From: Oscillospiraceae bacterium NTUH-002-81
GTDB taxonomy: Bacteria; Bacillota; Clostridia; Lachnospirales; Lachnospiraceae
Length of the DNA: 64,000 nucleotides
NCBI GenBank assembly: GCA_032620915.1
Contig: CP136052.1
Coordinates: 2,208,501 to 2,272,500, forward strand
Direction: 5' to 3'
In this document: in pieces, positions 45,649 to 54,734 of the stretch
Numbering within the stretch: the first letter of the stretch is position 1
Layout of the letters: every line of letters begins with the position of its first letter
Notes under the pieces: generated by a model
The model's input: only the letters and a program-made list of their open reading frames with translations
Databases searched by the model: none
Told to the model about the DNA's origin: nothing
Program-made: the position numbers and the translations under genes

Positions 45649-46569
45649 TTATGCAGCCTTGGCACGGCGTTCCTCTGCTTTTGACTTGCTCACCTGCAAA
45701 ATGGTAAGCACAACAATGATAAACACATACGGGAATGCATCGATCAGCTTCAGATCCAGATTACTATAAAGCTGCAGATACACCGTGATCGTGTCCGAAA
45801 ATCCATAGAGCATGGAGCTTAAGAAGCCCACTACCGGATTGCCCTGACTGATGGCCTGCATCGCCAGAGACAGGTATCCTCTTCCTGCCACCATACCGGC
45901 GGTAAAGGATTTGAGGGAACCCATAGAAAGATACATGCCGCCCAGTGCACAGAACACGCCGCAGAACAGCAGCGAAATGAACCGGGTCTTGAGCACGTTG
46001 ATGCCTGCAGACCGGGCAGCCTCCTCGTTCTCTCCCACGGCCCGGATGTTCAGCCCCAGCTTCGTCTTATACAGTAAAAACCAGGTCACTGCCACCAGGA
46101 TCCATCCCACATAGGTTAAAAAATTGTGTCCGGAAAGCACCTTACCGATAAACGGAATGGCGGAAAGTCCGGGAATTTTAACATTCGGAAAGGTTTTGCT
46201 TACCAGAGAACTGCTGGTGATCTTACTGCCTGCAGTCAGTACAAGGACAAATACCGTGCCACCTGTCGCTACCAGATTGATGGCCACGCCACAGGCATTC
46301 ATGGGACCGCGCATCACCAGGGTAAAATATCCCAGGATAAAGGACACCAGAATACCGAAAAACAGACCTGCCACGGCTCCCACCAGAAGATTGCCGGTCC
46401 AGGCACTGCCCAGAACACCGGCCAGGGCACAGATGAGCATGGTCCCCTCAATAGCCAGATTGAAGATTCCCGCCTGGCTGACGATATTGGCTGCCAGTGT
46501 GGCAAGCATCACCGGCGTTGTGCTGGCAAGCACAGAAAACCAGAAACTGGATGATAAAAGGAATCCCAT
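45649..46569 (-). CDS. Nucleoside ABC transporter permease (YufQ/NupQ-like)
   Basis: 306 residues, 8-9 membrane helices, BPD_transp_2 family. NIVSQAGIFNLAIEGTMLICAL and AVGENEEAARSAGINV match permeases paired with BMP receptors. Its start overlaps the stop of the first permease gene by one base. It pairs with the 46569-47666 product. Confidence 0.9.
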   Translation of the reverse strand: MGFLLSSSFWFSVLASTTPVMLATLAANIVSQAGIFNLAIEGTMLICALAGVLGSAWTGNLLVGAVAGLFFGILVSFILGYFTLVMRGPMNACGVAINLVATGGTVFVLVLTAGSKITSSSLVSKTFPNVKIPGLSAIPFIGKVLSGHNFLTYVGWILVAVTWFLLYKTKLGLNIRAVGENEEAARSAGINVLKTRFISLLFCGVFCALGGMYLSMGSLKSFTAGMVAGRGYLSLAMQAISQGNPVVGFLSSMLYGFSDTITVYLQLYSNLDLKLIDAFPYVFIIVVLTILQVSKSKAEERRAKAA

Positions 46570-47666
46570 TATGCATTGCCTCCTTCCTGTGCTGCTGCAA
46601 GCTCTGCCTGCTCCAGGGCAAGCTTCTGCTCATGCTTTTGTTTGAATTTATACAGGAACCGGTCGGATGCTACCAAAAGGATGATGATGCCCTGCAGAAG
46701 GGTAACCACCTCCGGATCCAGATCCGTAGAACGGGACATGATCTCTGCCCCGATCCGCAGGTACGCAATGAAAAATGCGGTCAGCGGAATAAATACCGGA
46801 TTCTCATTTGCCAGCATATGGACAAGAAGGCCGTCCCACACATAGTTTACCTGGCTCTGCCAGTAGAAACGTTTGTACATACCGACCATCTCAATGGCAC
46901 CACCCATACCGGCGAAAATGCCGCCCATGAACTGTGCCAGCAGAATGACCTTCCCGGTCTTGATGCCGGCTGCCCTGGCAAATTCCGGGTTGATACCGGT
47001 GACACGCACTTTATAACCAAAGGAAGTCTTCTCCATCAGCACCACAACGAAAATAACTGCTGCGATGAGGATGAGGAAGCCATAGTTCATGCTCGTCCCC
47101 TTGATCAGATTGCCCAGCTTGGCATCCTTGGGAAATTTGGCGCTGCCCCAGGTTCCGGTCCCCTCCAGAAAGAAAGCGCTGATGATAGACAGCCCCAGAT
47201 AGTAAAACACAGAGTTGAACATAATGGAAAGCACCGTCGGGTCTACCTTCGTATATTTATTGATCAGCACCGGCAGCATGGAAATAAATCCACCTGCGAT
47301 GGCTGCTGCCACAATGAGCACAAACTGATGTAAAATATTGGGCAGCGGCACCCGAATGGCAATGGCGGTGGCGATGACAGCTCCCATATAAAATGCTCCG
47401 TCTGCACCAATATTAAAAATACCGCTCCGCAGCACAATGTTCAGGGACAGGCCTGTAAAGATCAGCGGCACTGCACGCTCAATGACATTGAAAAAGCTCC
47501 GCTTTGTCTGCAGGGGGCCCAGCATCAGCTTCTGTATGGCAAATACCGGCTCCTCACTGACGAAAAAGATAATCGCAAACACGATCAGCAATGCGATCAC
47601 CATGGCGATCACGGTACGGATGACATTGAAATAGTTCATGATGTCAAATTTCTTTTTGGTATTCAT
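46569..47666 (-). CDS. Nucleoside ABC transporter permease (YufP/NupP-like)
   Basis: About 365 residues with an N-terminal helix and 8-9 further membrane segments. NIVLRSGIFNIGADGAFYMGAV and VTGINPEFARAAGI are typical of this subfamily. ATG 47666 has GGAGG six bases upstream and abuts the ATPase stop. The C-terminus is Lys/Glu/Ala-rich. Confidence 0.9.
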   Translation of the reverse strand: MNTKKKFDIMNYFNVIRTVIAMVIALLIVFAIIFFVSEEPVFAIQKLMLGPLQTKRSFFNVIERAVPLIFTGLSLNIVLRSGIFNIGADGAFYMGAVIATAIAIRVPLPNILHQFVLIVAAAIAGGFISMLPVLINKYTKVDPTVLSIMFNSVFYYLGLSIISAFFLEGTGTWGSAKFPKDAKLGNLIKGTSMNYGFLILIAAVIFVVVLMEKTSFGYKVRVTGINPEFARAAGIKTGKVILLAQFMGGIFAGMGGAIEMVGMYKRFYWQSQVNYVWDGLLVHMLANENPVFIPLTAFFIAYLRIGAEIMSRSTDLDPEVVTLLQGIIILLVASDRFLYKFKQKHEQKLALEQAELAAAQEGGNA

Positions 47667-47667
47667 G

Positions 47668-49194
47668 TTATGCCTCCGCTCCTTCCTGATGTTTGATACC
47701 GAGCATGTAAAGCCCCAGCTCCTGCTCACTGACCTTCGGCCGGTTGCTTAAGGATGCCACAACCCTGCCTTTATGCATGACAAGGATCCGGTCACTCAGA
47801 GCAATGAGTTCATTCAGATCCGCCGATGCCAGAATGATCCCCTTGCCCGCGCTTCGCATCTCCAGGATCTTCTGATGGATGAAGTTCATGGCGCCCACGT
47901 CTACGCCCCGGGTTGGCTGATCCAGCACGAGCAGATCGCTGCCAGCGCAGAACTCCCTTGCTACGATAGCTTTCTGGATATTACCGCCGGACAGGCTCTT
48001 GATCGGCTGATTCTCGTCCTTTGTCTTTACGTTATATTCTCTGATCAGTGCCTGGCAGTGTTCCCTGACCTTCTTAAAATCAATGAGCTTGCTCTTCTTT
48101 GCGAAGGAATCGATATTGGACACGACCATGTTCTCCTGTACGCTCATGATGGCTGCGCAGCCGTTATACAGACGATCCTCCGGCACATAGGACATACCAA
48201 GCTTGCGCACATGGGCAATGGATGCCTTCGTGATATCCTCATTTTTAAACAGCACCTGGCCGGAACGTGCTCTTAAGTTTGCTGTAATGATCCTGATGAG
48301 TTCACTCTGTCCGTTGCCTTCCACGCCGGCAATACCCACGATTTCCTTATTGCGCACGGTAAAGCTGACGCCGTCCAGCTTCATGACGTCAAACCGATCC
48401 TTGTACGTCAGGTTTTCCACTTTGAGGAGATCCTCATCCGGCTCCAGCACTTCTTTCTCATAATCAAAGGAAACGACACGCCCCACCATCTTATTGGAAA
48501 TCTCTTCCTCTGTGACATCAGCGGTATCGAATGTGCCTTTCGTCTTGCCGCCCTTTAAAACGGTGATCCGGTCACTGATCCGTTTCACCTCGTTGAGTTT
48601 ATGGGAAATAAAGATAATGGTCATTCCCTGTTTTTTCAGGTCGATGAGCCGTTCAAACAATTCCTCCGTCTCCTGAGGTGTCAGCACCGCAGTAGGCTCG
48701 TCCAGAATGATGAGTTTTGCACCTCTGTACAGGATCTTCAGGATTTCCAGCTTCTGCTTCATGCCGACGCTCATATCCCGGACCCTTCGCTGGGGATCAA
48801 TGTCAAAATTATATTTTGCCGCAATGGCACGGGTCTTCTCCACGTCTTCCTTCCGGTTGCTGATAAATTTCTCTTCCTTGATGCCCAGCATCAGGTTTTC
48901 CGCTCCGGTCAGGGAATCCACCAGCATAAAATGCTGATGTACCATACCGATTCCTGCTGCGATGGCATCGCTGCTGGAATTAAAATGCACTTCTTCTCCT
49001 CTTAAAAACACCTGGCCGGAGGTGATGGGGATCAGGCCGAACAGTATCTTCATCAGCGTACTCTTTCCCGCACCGTTTTCCCCTACCAGTGCGTGGATCT
49101 CGCCCTCCCGGACGTCAAAGCATATATTGTGGTTGGCCAGTACACCGCCCTCATATATCTTCGTTACATTCTTTAATTCCAACAGCGTTCCCAT
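47668..49194 (-). CDS. Nucleoside ABC transporter ATP-binding protein (YufO/NupO-like)
   Basis: 508 residues, two ABC domains. The first has GENGAGKST, a signature region MSVGMKQK and LDEPTAVLTP. The second has GVEGNGQSE, LSGGNIQK and LDQPTRGVD, where the degenerate second Walker A is typical of this class. ATG 49194 has AAAGGAG ten bases upstream. It energises the importer formed with both permeases and the BMP lipoprotein. Confidence 0.92.
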   Translation of the reverse strand: MGTLLELKNVTKIYEGGVLANHNICFDVREGEIHALVGENGAGKSTLMKILFGLIPITSGQVFLRGEEVHFNSSSDAIAAGIGMVHQHFMLVDSLTGAENLMLGIKEEKFISNRKEDVEKTRAIAAKYNFDIDPQRRVRDMSVGMKQKLEILKILYRGAKLIILDEPTAVLTPQETEELFERLIDLKKQGMTIIFISHKLNEVKRISDRITVLKGGKTKGTFDTADVTEEEISNKMVGRVVSFDYEKEVLEPDEDLLKVENLTYKDRFDVMKLDGVSFTVRNKEIVGIAGVEGNGQSELIRIITANLRARSGQVLFKNEDITKASIAHVRKLGMSYVPEDRLYNGCAAIMSVQENMVVSNIDSFAKKSKLIDFKKVREHCQALIREYNVKTKDENQPIKSLSGGNIQKAIVAREFCAGSDLLVLDQPTRGVDVGAMNFIHQKILEMRSAGKGIILASADLNELIALSDRILVMHKGRVVASLSNRPKVSEQELGLYMLGIKHQEGAEA

Positions 49195-49215
49195 TGGCAG
49201 CCCACTCCTTTTATC

Positions 49216-50187
49216 TTATGCACCAGCCTGACCGGCAAGCACGTTTTCCACAGTCGCAAAGAAATTCTCCTCAAACGCTGCACTGTCCACAAACAGGGCA
49301 CCGCATGTATGATAATCGGTATCATCGCATTTTTCCAGATTCTCGCAGGTACGGCCGTCCGCTTCTCCTTCGGTCACACAGGTCAGATGCATGGGGATGG
49401 TGGTGATCCACTCCGGATGCAGCGCCGCACCCACAGCCAGCGGGTCATGCAGCGCACAGCCCTTCAGATACGGATGCATCACACGGTACGCATCCAGATA
49501 ATATTCCACCAGTTTCGCCAGAAAATCTGCCCGTCCGGTACCGATCGTCTGCCAGCGCTGCAGATCTGCAAAGCTCATCAGTGTTTTTCTCGTCACATCC
49601 AGACCGATGACTGTCAGCGGAGGTTCTGTCTCCAGCACCAGCTTCACAGCTTCCGGATCCATGCCCGCATTGGCCTCCTTATATGGATTCACATTCCCGG
49701 GTGCTGCCAGCGCCCCCACCATGGAATACACTGCACCGATCTGATCAAGGATACCCGGCTCCTTTGTGATCACCCGGGCCAGATCGGTCATGGGGCCTGT
49801 GGTTACCAGCACCAGATCTTTGCCGTAGGTATGGATGCTGTCAATGATGTAATCCACCGACTCCTCCACCACTGCGCCGGCCACATCCTCCGGCTCATAA
49901 TCTCCAAACTGATTCGCCATACCGTCCTGCCCATGGATCTTACTGCCCGCCAGCTTATAATCCCGTCCCGGACGGACGATAGGTACCGCACTTCCCATGT
50001 ATACAGGCACCTGCGCCCCCAAAAGTTCCACCAGCTTTTTTGTATTCCGGTATGTATTCTCCACAATGGACATACCATAGGAAACCGTGATGCCGATCAG
50101 CTCCATCTCCTGCTGCCCGATGGCATAGGCGATGGCCAGCGCATCATCAATTCCCGTGTCCACACTCAGTATCATTTTCTTCTTCAT
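49216..50187 (-). CDS. Inosine/uridine-preferring nucleoside hydrolase family protein
   Basis: 323 residues. The calcium-binding aspartate cluster is at the N-terminus as DTGIDDALA, a variant of the usual DTDPGIDDA, followed by LVTTGPMTDLARV, an asparagine-rich active-site strand (GNVNPYKEANAGMDP) and the late HDPLAV. It splits nucleosides to base and ribose. First in the importer operon, it would process what the importer brings in. Confidence 0.92.
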   Translation of the reverse strand: MKKKMILSVDTGIDDALAIAYAIGQQEMELIGITVSYGMSIVENTYRNTKKLVELLGAQVPVYMGSAVPIVRPGRDYKLAGSKIHGQDGMANQFGDYEPEDVAGAVVEESVDYIIDSIHTYGKDLVLVTTGPMTDLARVITKEPGILDQIGAVYSMVGALAAPGNVNPYKEANAGMDPEAVKLVLETEPPLTVIGLDVTRKTLMSFADLQRWQTIGTGRADFLAKLVEYYLDAYRVMHPYLKGCALHDPLAVGAALHPEWITTIPMHLTCVTEGEADGRTCENLEKCDDTDYHTCGALFVDSAAFEENFFATVENVLAGQAGA

Positions 50188-50305
50188 CTGTCTGTCAGTT
50201 CCTTTTATTTCTGTCTTTTTTACTTTTTATAGCACTTCTGTCCTCAGGTGTCCGGTAAATGAGCCCGAAACACGAAAAATGGGCAAAACGCCCTTCCTTC
50301 CTATG

Positions 50306-50334
50306 ATTATACAACATCAGCAGAATGGTTTCAA
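50306..50334 (-). promoter_or_regulatory. Sigma-A promoter of the nucleoside operon
   Basis: TTGAAA (50329-50334) and TATAAT (50306-50311) are 17 bases apart. The leader to the ATG at 50187 is about 110 bases and contains a small GGGC-GCCC hairpin (50280-50293) but no riboswitch I recognise. Confidence 0.75.
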
Positions 50335-50353
50335 TTTATTTTTCACGCCAATC

Positions 50354-50376
50354 AGTTATAAGTTTTACTTATAACT
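50354..50376. promoter_or_regulatory. Perfect palindrome upstream of the nucleoside operon promoter, probable operator
   Basis: AGTTATAAGT and its exact inverse ACTTATAACT are separated by three T. The site is 20 bases upstream of the -35 box, a position suited to an activator or a repressor. No T-tract or GC stem indicates a terminator. The binding protein is unknown. Confidence 0.6.
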
Positions 50377-50433
50377 ATTCCTGTCGGCCTCACATGCGGC
50401 AAGCAAATGAAAATTCTCACCCGCAACACCCCT

Positions 50434-50898
50434 CTACGGAATCTCCAGTGTCTGTTCATGGGTATCATCCTTATACCCGGCACTATAAGATACCTTCACC
50501 TGCTTCACACCGTCCCGAACGTAAATCCGATCCTTAAGCACAGTCTGTCTTCCTGCCGGGATCATTGCTGTCCCCGCATACTTGAGGCTGCTGTACCGCC
50601 CAGGATCATCGGTCTGTATGTCATCATAAGATTTCCCGTCATACCCCCGCCAGACAGCAGTCTCCTCCGTGCCGAACCGACTGTCATTGCGCACTGTAAT
50701 GTGCACCTCATAAGCCGAATAGCCCAGGGCACAATCTGCTTCCACAGGCATCACGTTGAAATCCTCCACAGTCAGAATGCTGTCCCGGTAATACTCCCGG
50801 TTCTCCCTCATCTCAGTCAGCATAGAAACAACCCCGAGCAACGCCAGACCGGTCACCAGACCCAGCGCTCCTTTGGCGATCACGGAAATCAGTCTCAT
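50434..50898 (-). CDS. Small membrane-anchored protein of unknown function
   Basis: 154 residues. One N-terminal membrane helix (residues about 8-27) is followed by an extracytoplasmic domain with alternating strands (YEVHITVRNDSRFGTEE, KVSYSAGYKDD). No family was recognised. Its start overlaps the stop of the zinc-ribbon protein gene by four bases. Both products have a single helix and a beta-rich outer domain, so they probably work together at the cell surface. Confidence 0.6.
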   Translation of the reverse strand: MRLISVIAKGALGLVTGLALLGVVSMLTEMRENREYYRDSILTVEDFNVMPVEADCALGYSAYEVHITVRNDSRFGTEETAVWRGYDGKSYDDIQTDDPGRYSSLKYAGTAMIPAGRQTVLKDRIYVRDGVKQVKVSYSAGYKDDTHEQTLEIP

Positions 50899-51722
50899 TC
50901 CTCCACCTCCTCTGGCAGCTCCACCGGCAGCTCATACACCGCTTTTAACACCTGCATCCGGTTATCCGGTCGATACCGGTCTTCCAGACAGATCCGGGGC
51001 TTCGAAAAACCAGGCTCCGCAAAGAAGATCACATCTCCTTCCACATCGCTCTCATAACCAAAATCATAGGATTCCAGCAGGCGAAGGCCATAATATATCT
51101 CATAGCTGGAAAAATCGTAGGAAGACACCGCCTCCTTGAAAATCTCTTCACCATCCGTATCTGTATAAGCCAGATAGGGTGCATCCAGAGATGTCTCGTA
51201 GGTCGGATATTCCTCAGAATTCCTGATCCGCAGATGCACCGCCACACACATCTGCCCTGCCGGAAATTCCGGGCGGACATCTACCTTTTCCAACACCTTC
51301 GCCCCCAGAACCGTCACTGTGCGGGTGCCGATCTGTGCCGGTTCCCCGACGGGCACTTCCACGATGGAAAGATCCGATAATGCCGCCTCCTTCGCCAGCT
51401 GTTTCTCCTGCACAATGGTGCAAAGGCCGTTCAGCAGACCGGACAGGAACAAAAGTGCGATACAGCAGACCACATAAATCACCGAGCCCTTATGACTGCC
51501 CGTCTGTGTCTTTGCCTTTGTCCCGCCTGCGGCGGCGTTTCCATCCTCCACATACGTATAAATATCCCGGTCTGTACCTGCAGCATCAAATCCCAGATCT
51601 ACCCGTTCCTCTGTTTCCGGCTCCTGCTGCGGGTTGTCCTGTTTCTGAAAGGTTCCGCATTTGGGACAGATTCCATAGTATTTCTCATAATCAAAAAGTT
51701 TTCCGCAGTTTTTACATTTCAT
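50895..51722 (-). CDS. Zinc-ribbon, single-pass membrane protein of unknown function
   Basis: 275 residues. The N-terminal zinc ribbon has CKNC (3-6) and CPKC (19-22), followed by an acidic, Gln/Glu-rich linker, a membrane helix at about 81-103 (with VVCCIALLFLSG) and an outer beta-rich domain resembling DUF4352-type folds (VTVLGAKVLEKV, VAVHLRIRNSEEYP). The N-terminus should be cytoplasmic. It lies 12 bases after gpsA and may be co-transcribed with it. Function is not known; zinc-ribbon membrane proteins of this kind often accompany envelope functions. Confidence 0.62.
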   Translation of the reverse strand: MKCKNCGKLFDYEKYYGICPKCGTFQKQDNPQQEPETEERVDLGFDAAGTDRDIYTYVEDGNAAAGGTKAKTQTGSHKGSVIYVVCCIALLFLSGLLNGLCTIVQEKQLAKEAALSDLSIVEVPVGEPAQIGTRTVTVLGAKVLEKVDVRPEFPAGQMCVAVHLRIRNSEEYPTYETSLDAPYLAYTDTDGEEIFKEAVSSYDFSSYEIYYGLRLLESYDFGYESDVEGDVIFFAEPGFSKPRICLEDRYRPDNRMQVLKAVYELPVELPEEVEE

Positions 51723-51734
51723 CGGTTTTCCTGG

Positions 51735-52745
51735 TTACTCCCATGCCAGTACACTGGTCTCGATCTTCTTATCCCGCAACATCAGTTCACGCACGGCCTC
51801 TCCCGGTGCTTTATTTTCAAACAGCACCCGATTGACCTGTTCAATGATGGGCATCTCCACCTGATATTTTTCTGCCAGCTCTCTGGCAGCCTTGGCGGAA
51901 TACACCCCTTCCACAACCATTTTCACCTGATCCATGGCTTCCTGCATGGTGCAGCCCTGGCCGATCAGATACCCGGCCCGCCGGTTCCTGCTGTGCACAC
52001 TGGCACAGGTTACGATCAGATCCCCGATACCGGACAATCCGTAAAAGGTCTCAATCTTGCCGCCCATGGCAATGCCCAGCCGGGAAATCTCTGCCATGCC
52101 CCGGGTGATGAGGGCTGCCTTTGTGTTGTCCCCGTATCCCAGACCATCCGCAATGCCCGCCGCCAGTGCCACCACGTTTTTCAGGGCAGCGCCCAGCTCA
52201 ATGCCCAGCATATCCGGGCTCGTATAGACGCGGAACGTCTCGCTCATGAACAGATTCTGAATATGTTCTGCCGTCTGCCGGGTATGGGCGCCTGCCACAC
52301 AGGTGGTGGGAATGCCCTTGCCTGCCTCCTCCGCATGGCTGGGCCCGGAAAGCACCGCCGCATCCACCATCGGCAGCTCCTGCTCGATAATGTCCGTCAT
52401 GGTCATGAGCGTATCTTCCTCCACACCCTTTGCCACACAGACGATGAGCTGTCCCTCCGGCACCAGACCGGAAAGCTGTCTCGCCGTTCCCCGGACGAAC
52501 ACCGACGGCACAGCCAGCACCAGCATTTCCCGATCCTTCACCGCTTCCTCCAGACAGTCTGTAATGTTAATATCCTCCGGTATATGTACTCCCGGCAATT
52601 TGCCTTTCTGCTCCCGGTCTCTGCGAAGCTGTGCCACCTCATCTGACAATGCCGACCAGAGTGTCACCTGATGATGGTTGCCGTGCAGCATGACTGCCAG
52701 CGCCGTTCCCCAGCTTCCTGCTCCCAATACACTGACCTTGGCCAT
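51735..52745 (-). CDS. gpsA: Glycerol-3-phosphate dehydrogenase [NAD(P)+]
   Basis: 336 residues. It makes sn-glycerol 3-phosphate for phospholipids. The dinucleotide loop VLGAGSWGTALA, then ALKNVVALAAGIADGLGYG with the catalytic lysine, are clear. GGGGGAG precedes the ATG, which shares a base with the plsY stop. It is adjacent to plsY, the next user of its product. Confidence 0.95.
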   Translation of the reverse strand: MAKVSVLGAGSWGTALAVMLHGNHHQVTLWSALSDEVAQLRRDREQKGKLPGVHIPEDINITDCLEEAVKDREMLVLAVPSVFVRGTARQLSGLVPEGQLIVCVAKGVEEDTLMTMTDIIEQELPMVDAAVLSGPSHAEEAGKGIPTTCVAGAHTRQTAEHIQNLFMSETFRVYTSPDMLGIELGAALKNVVALAAGIADGLGYGDNTKAALITRGMAEISRLGIAMGGKIETFYGLSGIGDLIVTCASVHSRNRRAGYLIGQGCTMQEAMDQVKMVVEGVYSAKAARELAEKYQVEMPIIEQVNRVLFENKAPGEAVRELMLRDKKIETSVLAWE

Positions 52746-53407
52746 CAGTTCTCCCCCTTTGTTTTCTTTTTTAATAGGTAAGTCTTATTTTCCGTTCCGT
52801 GGATGAGCCGCCCGATGTTTGTCCGGTGCTGCCAGAACGCCAGCGCCGTCAGGCAGGCCGCCACGATATAAAGCTCTGTCAGGTGTCCCTGGCTCATGCC
52901 AAATTCACCCCGCTGTCCCAGAAAGATCACCTGCACCAGAAAACAGAGGTACAGCACCATGGAACCCAGCGACACATAATTCGTGATGGTAAACACGAGA
53001 ATAAAGGCCAGCGCGGACACGGCAAAAATCGGGAAATGGCCGAAGGCCAGCATCATGCCCGCAGAGGCAGCAATGCCCTTGCCGCCCTTGAAGCCCAGAT
53101 AAAACGGAAAGTTATGTCCCAATACCACACCTGCCCCGGCATAAATGGCCAGCAGCGGACGGATATCCCCGTGGGAGGCGCCAAACAGCGCCTGCACCAG
53201 CAGCACAGCCGCCACGCATTTCAGCGCGTCTCCCAGAAAGGTAATGGCACCGGCCTTTTTGCCCAGCACCCGCAGGGCGTTGGTGGTACCCGCGTTGCCG
53301 CTGCCCTGGGTACGGATATCAATACCGTGCATTTTTCCGTAAATATAAGAGGTCTGAAACAGGCCAAACACGTAACCGATGGCCACACAGATCAGACGGA
53401 TCATCAT
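52745..53407 (-). CDS. plsY: Glycerol-3-phosphate acyltransferase
   Basis: 220 residues, 5-6 membrane segments. It uses acyl phosphate to acylate glycerol 3-phosphate. Conserved motifs SGNAGTTNALR, GHNFPFYLGFKGGKGIA and a late loop before HRTNIGRL-like HRTNIGRLIHGTE are all present. ATGA overlap with der upstream. Confidence 0.95.
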   Translation of the reverse strand: MMIRLICVAIGYVFGLFQTSYIYGKMHGIDIRTQGSGNAGTTNALRVLGKKAGAITFLGDALKCVAAVLLVQALFGASHGDIRPLLAIYAGAGVVLGHNFPFYLGFKGGKGIAASAGMMLAFGHFPIFAVSALAFILVFTITNYVSLGSMVLYLCFLVQVIFLGQRGEFGMSQGHLTELYIVAACLTALAFWQHRTNIGRLIHGTENKTYLLKKKTKGEN

Positions 53408-54734
53408 TGCTCCTTCTCCTTTCGCTCCCGGATGATGAATTTCAGCGAGGTGCCGCCAAAGCCGAAGGCATCCCGGATCCGGTTCTCCAGATATCTCGTG
53501 TAGGAGAAATGCATCAGTTCTTTATCGTTGACGAAGATCACGAAGGTCGGCGGCTTCACCGCAACCTGGGTGATATAGTACAGCTTCAGGCGGTGGCCTC
53601 TGTCAGACGGCGGCTGCTGCATGGCAACGGCCTCGGACATGATCTCGTTGAGCACACCGGTGGCGATCCGCAGGGTGCAGTTCTCCAGCACCGCATCGAT
53701 GGTGTCAAACAGCTTGTTCAGCCGCTGACCGGTCTGGGCGGAAATGTAAAGGATTTCCGCGTAAGGCATAAAGGAAAGCACTTCCCGGATCTTGTTGGCG
53801 TACTGATAAACGGTCTTGTCATTTTTTCTCAATGGCATCCCACTTGTTCACGGCAATGATAATGCCCTTGCCCCGCTCATGTGCAATGCCTGCGATCTTG
53901 GCATCCTGCTCGGTGACACCCTCCACCGCATCGATGACGATAACCACCACGTCCGCCCGCTCCACCGCGGTCACGGTGCGGATGATGCTGTAGCGCTCCA
54001 GCTCTTCCTTGATCTTGTTTTTCCGGCGTAAGCCCGCGGTATCAATGAACACGTAATCCTTGCCGTTGCGGCGGATGTTGGTGTCGATGGCATCCCTCGT
54101 CGTTCCTGCCACGGAAGAGACGATGACCCGGTTCTCTCCCGTCAGCTTGTTGATGATGGAGGATTTGCCCACATTGGGTTTTCCCACGATGGCAATTCTC
54201 GGCCGCTCGTCCTCCTCCTCTTCCAGCATGTGCTGATCAAAATGGGCGGTGACAGCGTCCAGAAGCTCGCCGATACCCAGACGGGAAGCGGCAGATACCG
54301 GAATGGGATCCCCAATGCCCAGATTATAAAATTCATACACATCTGTCATAAATTTCTGGAAGCTGTCCACCTTATTGACGGCCAGCACCACCGGCTTCCG
54401 GGAGCGGCGCAGCATGTCCGCCACCTTGGAATCCGCATCCACCAGCCCCTGGCGCACATCCACCAGGAAAACGATGACATCTGCTGTATCAATGGCGATC
54501 TGTGCCTGCTCCCTCATCTGGGAAAGGATGACATCCTTGCTCTCCGGCTCAATACCGCCTGTATCGATCATGGTAAAATTCTTATCCAGCCAGGTCACAT
54601 CCGCGTAAATACGGTCACGGGTCACCCCCGGCGTATCCTTTACGATGGAAATGTTGTCCCCAGCCAGTGCATTGAAAAGCGTGGATTTTTCCCACGTTTG
54701 GTCTTCCGACAATCGCAACTACCGGTTTACTCAT
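53404..54734 (-). CDS. der: GTPase Der (EngA), two frameshifts as given
   Basis: Reconstructed length about 442 residues, normal for this essential double GTPase of 50S assembly. The first P-loop GRPNVGKS is interrupted by one extra A at 54686-54690 (five, four expected), so the conceptual start at ATG 54734 ([10 protein letters not shown]) is out of frame with the rest. The second domain has [16 protein letters not shown] and NKWDA. A second break is at 53822-53827 (six A, five expected, reading [11 protein letters not shown]), followed by the KH-like C-terminal domain. The start overlaps the radical-SAM gene by four bases. Two breaks in an essential gene argue for sequence error. Confidence 0.9.

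Noticed and set aside
49216..50187. Nucleoside hydrolase judged inactive because DTDPG is altered to DTGID
   Set aside because: The key aspartates of the calcium site are retained and other motifs are intact; the variant alone is not evidence of inactivity.
50354..50376. Palindrome as a transcription terminator
   Set aside because: AT-rich arms, no T-tract after the stem, and it lies upstream of a promoter and 57 bases past a gene end; an operator is more likely.
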